The notes under the pieces are model-generated. The model saw nothing but the letters and a program-made list of their open reading frames with translations. It had not been told where the DNA came from and ran no database searches. Source: Xenoacremonium recifei (taxonomy: Eukaryota; Ascomycota; Sordariomycetes; Hypocreales; Nectriaceae). Taken from it: 64,000 nucleotides of DNA. Where the stretch lies: NCBI GenBank assembly GCA_012184525.1, contig WOFQ01000002.1, positions 682,001-746,000 on the forward strand, read 5' to 3'. The position numbers were made by a program, and so were the translations under genes. This document shows positions 44,906-55,158 of the stretch, piece by piece. How positions within the stretch are numbered: the stretch's first letter is position 1; each line of letters starts with the position of its first letter.

Positions 44906-46338
44906 ATGGTCAAAGCTGGTACGACTCAAGCCCCTCGCCCCCGCTTCCGTCATCGTATATCGAGCTTCTGCTGATACCTGCACAGTTGTTGCTGGCGCTT
45001 CTGGTGGCATTGGCCAGGTGAGTTGTTCCGTTGACTTTTCCTCGTTCGCGCTGACGTTTCTTTTCTTCTTTTCTAGCCGTTGTCGCTCCTCCTCAAGACC
45101 TCCTCGCTCGTCGACGAGCTGGCTCTCTACGATGTCGTCAACACCCCCGGTGTTGCCGCTGATCTCTCCCACATCTCCTCTCGCGCCGTGAGTCCTCCTG
45201 CTTCCAGAGATGGCAACAGTCTCCCTTTCTCCGGAGCCCACTAGTTTGCTCATGCACTTTGCAGAAGACCACTGGCTACCTGCCAGCCAACGATGGCGCT
45301 AAGGCAGCTTTCAAGGACGCAGACATTATTGTCATCCCTGCTGGCATTCCCCGTATGTGCCCCAAACCCCGGACGCCCGACCCCGGATGTCCGAACCCCA
45401 GAATCCCGACTACCCCCTCCCACATCCCACAGTCCGTCTCCCCATACTGACAGCAATCCTCCGCAACAGGCAAGCCTGGTATGACCCGTGATGACCTTTT
45501 CAACATCAATGCTGGCATTGTCAAGGGTCTGATTGAGGTCGCCGCCGAGGTCGCTCCCAAGGCCTTCATCCTCGTCATCTCTAACCCCGTCAACTCCACC
45601 GTCCCCATCTCCGCCGAGGTCCTCAAGGCCAAGAACGTCTTCAACCCCCAGCGCCTGTTCGGTGTTACCACTCTGGACATCGTCCGTGCTGAGACCTTTG
45701 TGGCTGGCATTGTCGGCGAGGCGGAGCCGCAGTCGCTTACCATCCCGGTCATCGGTGGCCACTCGGGTGAGACCATTGTTCCCCTCTTCAGCAAGGCCAA
45801 GCCTGCCGTCTCTATTCCCGACGACAAGTACGACGCCCTCGTGAACCGAGTCCAGTTCGGTGGTGACGAGGTCGTCAAGGCCAAGGACGGTGCCGGTTCC
45901 GCCACCCTCTCCATGGCTTATGCTGGCTTCCGGTATGTGCAAAGAAACATTATTGGCGACCATGGTCTAGATTTCTGACCTTTTCCATTTAGCTTTGCCG
46001 AGAAGGTCCTCCGCGCCGTCAAGGGCGAGACTGGTCTCGTTGAGCCTAGCTACGTCTACCTCCCTGGTGTCCCCGGCGGTGACGCCATCGCTAAGAAGGT
46101 CGGCTGCGACTTCTTCTCTGTTCCCGTCGAGCTCGGCGTAAGTTCAACCTGATATTTCTCTCTTTCGATAGGCTGATGTCGCTAACCACACTTATAGCCC
46201 AACGGTGCTGAGAAGGCCATCAACCCTCTGGAGGGCATTACCGAGAAGGAGCAGGCTCTTCTGGAAAAGTGCATTGAGGGCCTCAAGGGCAACATTACGA
46301 AGGGTATCAACTTCGCCCACAACCCTCCCCAAAAGTAA
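44906..46338 (+). CDS. NAD-dependent malate dehydrogenase, non-mitochondrial form
   Basis: Seven exons (44906-44918, 44986-45017, 45077-45187, 45265-45352, 45470-45932, 45993-46137, 46198-46338) give 330 residues; frame closes at every junction. The NAD fold opens at residue 4: AVVAGASGGIGQPLSLLLK, with GIP before the loop, R in GIPRKPGMTRDDL for substrate, ISNPVNSTVPI, and the catalytic His region GGHSGET. The protein starts directly with the Rossmann strand, so there is no mitochondrial presequence, and it ends NPPQK without a peroxisomal PTS1. It most likely interconverts malate and oxaloacetate in the cytosol, for gluconeogenesis and NADH shuttling. Exon 1 holds just four codons plus one base. 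Confidence 0.94.
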
Positions 46339-46779
46339 ATAACCCCTTAATTATACCTCCCCCCTCCAGTAAGCAGAAATTCCCTAGGAGATAAGCAGCT
46401 CCAAGGGATCCTTAGCTATGCCAAGTAGACATAGTCAAATGATGAATAAGATCGGGGTGGCTGATGAAGAAATTTTGCGCTCATAGGCTGTGAATTGTTT
46501 CTGGATCATTAATTGCGGCGCGGTTCCTGAGGCCGGACGTTCTCCAAGGTCCCCCTCGTGTTGGTTTGCCAGGGACAAGGTTCAGGCATCGTGGGTGCTG
46601 CAGGTATCGGGTTGGTAAGGCGCAAAGCTGGGGTTCCTATTGGGGGCGGGTGGCGGATGTTTAGTGTTCCAATGCATAGCAGGTTGCTTGAAACTAGCGC
46701 TCCTGCGTCGGACCTCGCTAGTGGTAGGGTAGGGTAGGGTAGGATAGGATCAGGGTATCATGAATAATCACGCTGGTTA
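46339..46779. other. Convergent 3' flanks of MDH and TRS33
   Basis: About 440 bp with no gene but including a TAGGG pentamer array near the TRS33 end. Confidence 0.5.
46724..46749. repeat. TAGGG pentamer array
   Basis: GGTAGGGTAGGGTAGGGTAG followed by two TAGGA variants, five or so units in all. It differs from the TTAGGG telomere hexamer by one T per unit. It lies in the TRS33 3' flank, about 30 bp beyond its stop. Confidence 0.75.
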
Positions 46780-47654
46780 CTAGGGCTTGTTGGGGATAGT
46801 CTTGATCTGAAAGACGGCGCCCGGGAGTTCGTTGATCTCGGCCTGGACGGTCGCGCTGATGCCCAGAGCCGCAAGGGCGCCTCTAACGATGCCGCAGGGG
46901 AACCACAGGAACTGGCGGGCGTGGCTGGTCAGGAACGGAACGCTTGGTTGACATCGGGAGCACCCGGGATGGGACTTACCGGTTGCGCGCGAGTGATGGC
47001 CTGCCCTCCGGCCTCGGTACTCATCCGCGAGAAAGGTCGGAACATGTTGTCTGTCAAGACGTAGACGCCCTGCCGATGCGTTAGCTGGATGTCCACGACC
47101 ATGCACCAGGCATGTAGAGTTGTTGTCCGCAGGCGGAGTCCGGGGAAGCCTGGCCTGGCCTGGGCGGAACGCACCCTGTGATTCGTCTTGAGGTTGTCAA
47201 TGTTTTTGCCGAAGACCAATGACCACAGATCCTTGCACAGAAACTTGATGACGTCCAGCGTGTCGTTGAACCGCGGACGGTCTCTCGAGAACCTGTCGGA
47301 AGCGGCGCGTCAGCGACAATCGTCCCGAAAAACTAGAGGAGAAATCCCGAACCTTTCCACGAGCCCCTGCCCGACGCGATAACCCAGCATCTCGAGCCGA
47401 TAATGCACGGCATCCTGCTCCTCCTCGTCGTCCAGCTTCCGCGGCCCGGAGCCCGCGACGACGCCGGCGCTGGTCGAAGCTACATCTGCGGAAGCGCTGG
47501 GGGCGTCGTCGAGCAGCGGCGAGTCGCGCTCGTGCGTGACGCGTTCGGCGAGCGGGACGAGTTCGATGAGGAGGAAGTCCAGACAGGAGGAGCTGAGGAA
47601 CGTGGCGCCGGGGTCGGAGGAGTTGTAGGGCGGCATGACGGGCTCGAAGGACAT
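46780..47654 (-). CDS. TRS33: TRAPP complex subunit TRS33 (TRAPPC6 family)
   Basis: Four minus-strand exons (47654-47353, 47292-47175, 47069-46980, 46911-46780) give 213 residues. The alpha/beta Bet3-like fold is recognisable: CLDFLLIELVPLAERV, YRLEMLGYRVGQGLVERF, NDTLDVIKFLCKDLWSLVFGKNIDNLKTNHRGVYVLTDN, then FLWFPCGIVRGALAALGISATVQAEI. A Ser/Ala-rich acidic insertion at about 45-80 separates the first two helices, as in other fungal Trs33. The protein is a core subunit of TRAPP tethering/GEF complexes that activate Ypt1 or Ypt31 at the ER-Golgi interface and trans-Golgi. The first donor site (GTTCGG) is atypical but frame and protein sense support it. Confidence 0.93.
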
Positions 47655-48565
47655 GATGGGCGGGTTTTGTGCTCGGAACAGCGAGCTTCTGTTGAGTTAG
47701 CAGTGTAGTAGGCCACTCGGAGGTCGTTGTGCGATGGTTATTGAAGCTCGGTGGCAGCAGGTTTGGCGATGCTGGCGAGAGTTGCAGGGTCGTCGACGTT
47801 TCGCTCTGTCCGAACCTGAGATTCCTCCAAAGCTCCCCTGCCAGCACTACGCCGCACACTCAGGAGTCGTCTAGCCAGAAGCTGCACGTGACGATAAGAC
47901 AAGCCACGGGGCTTATCGACGAGTGCTTACAAGGCAAGTGCGGGGCATTCGAGGGACTTGAACGAACGCGGGGCAGACAGACTCGATATACGAACACAAA
48001 TTAGACGAATCAAACGTTTCACAATTGGACAAAGGTTTCAAGATATTAGAGATTCGGGAAAGACAATGGATGATTGGCCTAGCCAAAGACTTTGTTATTG
48101 ATTGCTTATTTATCCTTCCGTCTCGTACAATGTCGCCGTGATGCTAGATCTATGCAGCGTAGACACATCTTACACTCGCACGCTTTGAGGAGGAGATAAG
48201 CTATGTCGAGGAGAGCTATCAGAACCAAGCTCCCCAATGATTCCCTCTCAGCCACGTTCCCTTCCCTCAGGTCCATCCCTGTCCTTTCCAGACCCGATCC
48301 GTCTGGTCCTATTCATGTTAACGATCCATTAGACTCCCCAACCCCAGATGCTGGCCCATGCGAATGAAATAGGGGGAATCATTTTCCATCTTCCGAAACT
48401 CCAAAAGAAAAAGAAAAAAACCGAAACAGCCAGCCCAACGATGCAGCAAGGAAAACAGAAAAACAATCAGCTATAGACCATTCGTCAACTAGTAGTCTTA
48501 CGCCGTTTTTTCCCGGGCGTTCGCGTTCCAGCACTCCGCTGCGATTCAGGTCTCTGCGTGTCCCC
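47655..48565. other. TRS33 promoter and SIZ 3' flank
   Basis: About 910 bp between two minus-strand genes; no supported gene. The part 48000-48250 is A/T-rich; the rest is unremarkable. Confidence 0.45.
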
Positions 48566-50485
48566 CTAGGACGGGAATCCAAGATGCTGGTCGCTCATGT
48601 AACCCATATGATTGCTAGAGCCGCTGAATCCACTCATGGAGGTGTTTTGCCGTTTTGTTGGTCGCTGGATTAGCTCGTCGTCGTCATCATCATCAGACGA
48701 GAGAGTGAGGTCTATGACTGCGGGGGCAGGCCTCTTTGCGCTTGTCGACGCAATCCCTCTAGGGCCTATGGAAGAACTGTCCCTACCACCTGACGCGGGA
48801 GTGCTAGTGCTTGGAGTTGGCATCTTGGGCGTCTCGAAGCGATGGCCTCCTCCGATCACATTGACTTCCGAGATTTCCAAATCGTCATCGTCGTCATCGT
48901 CAGCTGCGAAGGAAACGCCGTTAGTGTGCTTCTGGCTGTTCCGTTCCTCTTCAGTCTCTTTAGTGTGCCAACGCCCATCGGGCTCTATCGTAACGCTTTC
49001 GAGATGGCTGGAGGTCTTCTCGAGAATGTCCCTAACATACCTGGATTCGAGTCAGTAAGCGTTATGGGGGACTAGTAGCTGATGAGGGACGCACTCATCG
49101 ACCGCCAGCTGCTCGAAAGGCGCCGACTTGTTGCAAATTGGACAGAGCCATTGCGGACCTTGTTCTTGTAATTGAAGATACGAGGTTGCATCGAAGCACT
49201 GGATATGGGAGCAGCCCAGGCCACGGCAGGGGAGGCCTAGTCGCATGTATGTCAAGGGACATTTCAAGGATAACACCTGAGAAGTTGCCACAACATCAGG
49301 ATCTTGCGCCTTCTTATTGACTATTTCATGTGAGTTTTGTTCTTGTTTGCTTGCATAAATATGATGCTTACGATCTCGCAATACAGAATCCTTAGGGATT
49401 TTGTGGCCATTCCTGATCCTCGAGACCAGATCATCAACAGAGACGACCTTGCAGATATTCAAAACGAGGTAGAATTTCTGTTGAGACTGTTAGTTAATAT
49501 ACACTGGACCTCTTTTAGAAACAACACCCTCGCTCTACCTACTACCTTTTGCGTAAGAGCATAAGTGAATTCTAGGTTGTTAGGGTAATTGGGACGTAGG
49601 CGAAGGTGGCTGGTGATATCAACCGGTCTAGTAGACCCTGGTTTGTTTTTCAACCCGCGGAGATTCGCCTTGATCTCGCCGCCATTCACACGCAGTTCAG
49701 ACTGGTGTGGGAAAGCAACCTCTTGGATGCCCTGGAAATCACCGGCGCAGAAGACCATAACCCTGTACGCTTTGTCGTTCACACACTGCTGCAGAGCTGC
49801 GTGATCGTTGAGCTTGATGGGTATGGTAACGGAATTGCGATGCTGTGACATGGCTGGAGATGGCCGTTTATTAGTTAAATCCAACATTGATTTAGGGCAA
49901 CTACTTACCTTCGCATGTCCGCGCATCACCAATAGTGGTTTCGAAGTGATAGAATGGACTCGGTTTGAAGGTTATCCGTAGAGGCTGGCCATAGGGCAAG
50001 CTCGAGGTGCGGTGCCCATTAGATAGACCCGAATAGCCTCCACTGCTCGGCATGTTTGCAGTAAGATGGGTTAGGCCTGGAAGAAGAAGATTGGAGGATC
50101 GGCTGGAGCCTGCGTTCAAAGCTATAGCGTTGAGAACGCTCTGGCGAATTTGATGGAAACGTAGGGGGTCATTGGCCGACACGGCCTCAGTAATAACTAG
50201 AACAATTAGCAATGAGGACTTGAGAGAACACCACTGACGGGTGGTGGTGATGGGAAAAGGCCGGGTGAGAGCATTGTGAGAACAAGAGTGCTAATCGCGA
50301 GACTCACGTTGGCTGATGCGGTGCTGCAGCTCGGACTTGACGCCGGTGCTCTTGAGGCCGTTGATTTGGCAAACCGACGAGAGCTGGCGATTCAAGAGGC
50401 GATTAACCTGCCGCATCAAGGTGGCAGCATCCTGGCGGGAGACGAAGGAGGGGACTCCGTTGGAGGATGCTGGGAGGGACGACAT
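48566..50485 (-). CDS. SUMO E3 ligase, SIZ/PIAS family
   Basis: Six minus-strand exons (50485-50308, 50196-49909, 49853-49546, 49477-49372, 49320-49095, 49040-48566) give 526 residues. A SAP-like DNA-binding helix pair lies at about 24-60 (LKSTGVKSELQHRI). The PINIT domain follows (PLRITFKPSPFYHFETTIGD, ... VMVFCAGDF, ... VDITSHLRLRP). The SP-RING spans about 315-370: LKCPLTYMRLGLPCRG, CSHIQCFDATSYLQLQEQ, WLCPIC, with its Cys/His zinc ligands intact. The tail carries a SUMO-interacting motif VIDLTLSS at 477-484 followed by six Asp. Such ligases promote SUMO transfer from Ubc9 onto PCNA, septins and chromatin proteins. The protein is shorter than yeast Siz1/Siz2, typical of filamentous fungi. 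Confidence 0.93.
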
Positions 50486-51205
50486 CTTGCCTGCGCTCAA
50501 GAGTCGAGGGGAGAGGTATTAGCGATCCCGTGACCGCGCCTGTCGCCTGTCGCCTGTCGAAGCAGCAGGTGCAGGTGCAGGTGCCGCGATGGGCAGTTGC
50601 CTTCTGTCGTGGACGAGGCCGTATGCGCGGGAGAGTCGCGCAGCCGCATAAAGGCAGGAGCGATGGTTGGGTGCTGCCCGCAGCTTCTGGCGCGCTCGCT
50701 GCCTTAGGTTGCCGTATCGGATCGGATTAGATATCTCGGCAGGCCTCAGTTAGGTTGGCGCCGTTGCCGCCGCTGCTGTGACACTGAAGGCGCGCAGGGC
50801 TCGTTCGGGATGGGCTCGCGGGCGTCGGGATCGGAAAAGCTGGGGGAGGCGATGGGATGGGCGGCGATGCGCGATGGCGTGCGGAAAGGTCACGAAGTGC
50901 GCTCTGATGGCTGTGAGGTGAAGTCTACTGTCGTCCGGAGTTTGATGTCATGACCGCGCAGACTCGGGCGGGAGCAAAAGAGGCAGGCGGTATGGCTGGG
51001 CAGGATTTTTATCGGGCGCGCTCACCCGGCGGAGGGACCTGTCAATCACCGCTTCAGGCGCCGCCCAGGCACCCGATAGGCGGTGGGTGAGGTGACTGAG
51101 CCACACCCAGCGCCACACGCTAGCTGCCGGGCGCTACCTGATCTTTTTTTCTGCGGGCAGCGTTGCTTGCCTCTGCGCCTGTCAAAATCGACACAAAAAT
51201 CCAAG
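50486..51205. other. Divergent promoter of SIZ and the LLPH-like gene
   Basis: About 720 bp, GC-rich, with no supported gene. It includes short GCAGGT iterations near 50560-50582. Confidence 0.45.
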
Positions 51206-51668
51206 ATGGCCAAGAGTTCCCGATCAAGCACCAAGAAGGCCAACAATCAGCGCAAGGTCGCCAAGATCTTTGGCCCTGCTGAGGCTGCCCGAGTCGAGCG
51301 TCTCTCGGCGAGACTGCAGGAGCTTGCGAAACAGCCCAAGCCTGAGTCTGCCGATGTGAGCATGGACAGTGAGTGAATCCACCACCCGATGAATGCGGAC
51401 AAATCCTTAACTCCCCTCAGTACAAGAAGATGTGGCCACAAAGGATGAAACTGAGAAGGCTCCCCAAGATGAGACAAGTGAGTTCTGCATCAACTTCCAT
51501 TGCGTTCCTGTCTGACATGTGCGTCAAGCAATGGATGTGGACTCGGTGAAGCCCTCAAGACCCCGGATGGACAGGAAGCGAATCGACAAGCGGAGGCAGA
51601 AGAAGGCTCCCATTGTTTTCAGAAAGTATGGCGACCGGCAGGCCGGCAAGCGCAAGAAGAAGAACTGA
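51206..51668 (+). CDS. LLPH/YBL028C-like nucleolar protein (DUF2423)
   Basis: Three exons (51206-51368, 51421-51477, 51529-51668) give 119 residues. The N-terminus MAKSSRSSTKKANNQRKVAKIFG and the C-terminus KAPIVFRKYGDRQAGKRKKKN match the small basic family that includes yeast YBL028C and animal LLP homologues; the middle is acidic and variable. Family members are nucleolar and linked to large-subunit ribosome assembly, though the exact role is poorly defined. The third intron end uses AAG as acceptor, and the frame closes only with this choice. The gene is followed closely by GPI7 on the same strand. Confidence 0.88.
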
Positions 51669-52010
51669 AGTTCCTGTTTATTTCACGGTCTTATGTCAGT
51701 CATGGTCCTCGGTCATTTCCTGGGTTTGGTAGCAAATATGAATTTCGATGCGATATCCCATTCCAGCCTTATGTGGCGCAGCAACCTTGTTGAACCCCCT
51801 GTAGCCAATCAGCATACAACCCGCACCCCAAGCCCAAGCGGTTTAGCGAGGCTGATGAGCCAAGACCTCCGGCTTACATTCATTCACGACACGTTCCCTT
51901 CTCGTATAATTGGGCCAAAGACGAGCTTCTCGATGGCGCGCTCACTCCGGTCTCTACTCTAATGATAATATCTTTTACCTTCTATTGTCGTTCATTTCGA
52001 TTCGTATGCA
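51669..52010. other. Intergenic region between LLPH-like and GPI7 genes
   Basis: About 340 bp between two plus-strand genes. It holds the 3' flank of the first and a short promoter for GPI7. Nothing else is seen. Confidence 0.5.
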
Positions 52011-54922
52011 ATGGCGGCTTCTCGGCTCGGGCCCGTCCTTAGCACGGTGCTGCTCGTTGTAGCGAATCTCTTAATCCCGGCCTCTATCCTCATTTACGCG
52101 ACTGGCTTCTTCCCGTACAAGCCGTTCCTACCTGGACTGGCTACGTTTGAGGACTTAGAATATGGTGTCCCGCCAGAGCCTCCATTTGACCGATTGATAT
52201 TCATGGTCGTTGATGCTTTAAGAAGGTAACGTGTCTTGAAGCCGGATCCCTAGTCTCATGATGCTAAGACGCCAACACAGTGACTTTGTCTATTCGGAAG
52301 AATCGGGATTTCAATATGTGCAGAGGTGATCAATCTCCCGCACAATATTTAGTTCTTTTGATCACTAACACGTTGCCAGCCTTATTCGAGATGGGAGTGC
52401 CATTCCTTTTACGGCCAATGCTCGATCCCCTACGGTCACGATGCCGAGGATCAAGTCCATGACTACTGGCTCAATTCCTTCATTCGTAGACCTTATTTTG
52501 AACATTGACGAGGCAGACACATCCTCCTCTCTTGCTGCGCAGGACACATGGCTAGCTCAGCTCAAGGCCAAGAACATGGGGAAATTGCTCATGTATGGCG
52601 ATGATACATGGCTCAAGCTCTTCCCAGAGACGTTCGACCGCCAAGACGGGACCTTGAGTTTTTTTGTCGCAGTGAGTACTCCTCGGGATACAACCTTCGT
52701 ATTCCCTTGCTAATGCTGCCTCTCAGGATTTTACCGAGGTCGATCATAACGTCACCCGGAACATAGCTCCTGAGCTTGAAAATGATGACTGGGGGCTGAT
52801 GGTTCTCCATTACCTTGGTCTTGATCACATCGGCCACAAATCTGGTCCAAGAAGGTATGATAGCTAAGAATAGAGATCCCACAGCATATCTAACAAGGCA
52901 CAGCTCCAACATGATTCCCAAACAAGAGGAAATGGATGGTATTGTTCGCACTCTTTTTGACGGAATCCAAACAAAGAAGCACCTGGAATCTACCCTTCTT
53001 GTGCTTTGCGGTGACCATGGTATGAACGATGCTGGAAATCATGGCGCTTCGTCACCCGGAGAGACTTCACCAGCATTAGTTTTCATGTCACCGAAGTTGA
53101 AGACCATCTCTCCCATACGTTTTGCCCCAGCTGAGCCCAAAGACGAGTTCCATTATTACACAAAGGTTGAACAATCAGATCTGGCCCCGACCATTGCTGG
53201 CCTCCTCGGATTCCCGGTTCCCAAGAACAATCTCGGTGCCTTCATCCCCGAGTTCCTCCGTTTCTGGCCACAGGCAAATGACAAGGTTCAAATCTTGATG
53301 CGCAACGCCAGACAAATTTTGGGCATTGTCACGGCTGCTTTTGGCGATGAGCTGTTCGATTCTACGGCAGACTTAGATCCTTGTAAGCTTGAGGCCACAG
53401 AGATTAACGAGCTTGCATGCGAATGGCGAAAGATCAACGAACAATCTGGGTCCGAGGCCGCAGCGAAAACGCTTGACGAGGACTGGATCCATGCTACTTC
53501 GGTGTGGCTTCGACGAGCCCAGGATCTCATGAGCAGCATGGCCTCCAACTATGACATGCCTCGGCTCTATTTGGGTCAAGGCGCTGCAATTATTGCGATC
53601 ATAGCAAGTGGTGTGGTGTGTTACTGGACGGGAACACATCACCGCGGATTTCTAGGGCCTCTAGCCGTGCTATCTGTCTCGTATGGCTGTATGATGTATG
53701 CAAGCAGCTATGTTGAAGAAGAGCAGCACTTTTGGTACTGGGCGTCAACCGTCTGGTTGGCGTTTGTCGGTGCTCGAAAGCTCCTAGGGTAAGTTTCAAA
53801 CACTGAACTCTTGTGTTCAATTGAGGGTCAATGTAGCTGATATAGAACCAGATCTGGAAGCATCCCCGCGTTCCTTGGCGTTATAGTTTCTATGGCCGCT
53901 CTTCGGCTGACTAGAGGCTGGAATCAGACTGGCCAGAAATTCGCTGGCGAGCCTGACATCGTCAAGAGCTTCATCATCACTCATCCTCAATTTCTCTGGA
54001 CGATCATTATGTTGACTTACGCCTCCGTTTCTCTCCGGATACTGTCCCATCTTGACGCCATTCATTACATCGTTGCTACATCTGTCACATCTATTCTCAT
54101 CTCCTCGGCTTTCAGCTTCAAACTCGATTTTACAAGCGAAGACGCCCCTGAGCTTGTCGTTGGCTTTGCACGAACACTCAGTGACATCTTCAAGGGGCAG
54201 TCGCTCCTGTGGAGGGCGAGGACCGTGTTCATACTGATCAGCATTGTCACTGGATATGGCCTGTTCCGAATCGCAATCGGCCGTCGCGAGGCGAAAGCGA
54301 GTGCCAGTAAGTTGTCAATGACGAATAGCTCAGAACACATAGCTAATATGTCTCCCTAGTGTACCTCCTTCATTTGCTCTGCATCTTGTTCTGCATGACT
54401 CAATCGAGGGCTACTAATATTCCTATATTCCCGCTCTTCGAGATCATCTTCCAGTTGCTCCAGTCAGCAGACCTTTCCGTTGTCGAAATCGCCACATCCT
54501 CTATCTTGTTCCAGTATATGTCCTTCTTCGCCTTCGGAGGCTCCAATGCCATCTCCTCTGTCGATCTTTCCAGCGCATACAACGGCATCAGCGGCTTCAA
54601 TGTCGTCGCAGTCGGCTTCCTCACCCTCGTGAGCAACTGGGCTGGCCCGATATTCTGGACATCAGCGACGAACTGGCTCCTCTTGCAGAAGTACCGACAG
54701 GGCCAGCGTGGCGTTTTCATACAGTATATATCGCTGCAGACCCTTTTTGTGACAACAAGTGTGGCATTTGTCATGGCAGCCTGCACCTCTTTGAGGACGC
54801 ATCTCTTCATATGGACTGTGTTCTCGCCGAAGTATCTCTATTGCATGGCTTGGGCCCTTGGCCAACACCTGCTCATCAACATTGGATTTGGTGGGGTGCT
54901 ATTCTGGCTGGGAACGCGATGA
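52011..54922 (+). CDS. GPI7: GPI ethanolamine phosphate transferase 2 (GPI7/LAS21, PIG-G)
   Basis: Seven exons (52011-52225, 52281-52325, 52380-52671, 52727-52854, 52904-53788, 53852-54306, 54360-54922) give 860 residues. An N-terminal signal anchor (VLSTVLLVVANLLIPASILI) leads into the lumenal alkaline-phosphatase-like domain: FMVVDALRSDFVY with metal-binding Asp, the nucleophile region SPTVTMPRIKSMTTG, GLDHIGHKSGP, and CGDHGMNDAGNHG. The C-terminal 400 or so residues hold about ten transmembrane helices. The enzyme adds ethanolamine phosphate to the second mannose of the GPI anchor in the ER, needed for proper GPI-protein sorting and cell wall. Gpi7 is separated from Mcd4 and Gpi13 by the short GFFPYKPFLPG lead-in, so the assignment is fairly specific. 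Confidence 0.93.
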
Positions 54923-55158
54923 AGGGCTATATATCTTCGAGATGCAAAACGCGTTGGATTGCTACGCTAAGAGGAGGAAATCTGGATTATGCGGAATGTC
55001 TGAAACGGATTCTGCAAGTGTATATTAATAAAAGGAAATAAAAAAACACTGGGTTGTATCGTCCAAAACAAAGCCCGCCCACTTCCGTAATCCAGCCCAT
55101 TCATATATCGTCCCAAGGAAACATCGTGAATACATACAAGCCCCCATCCTCGTCTCGC

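Noticed and set aside
46321..46350. Possible stop-codon readthrough giving malate dehydrogenase a peroxisomal tail
   Set aside because: The stop is TAA, followed in frame by ATA ACC CCT TAA; no PTS1-like end would result.
46724..46749. Interstitial true telomere repeat
   Set aside because: The unit is a TAGGG pentamer, not the TTAGGG hexamer, and the array is short, so it is recorded only as a simple repeat.
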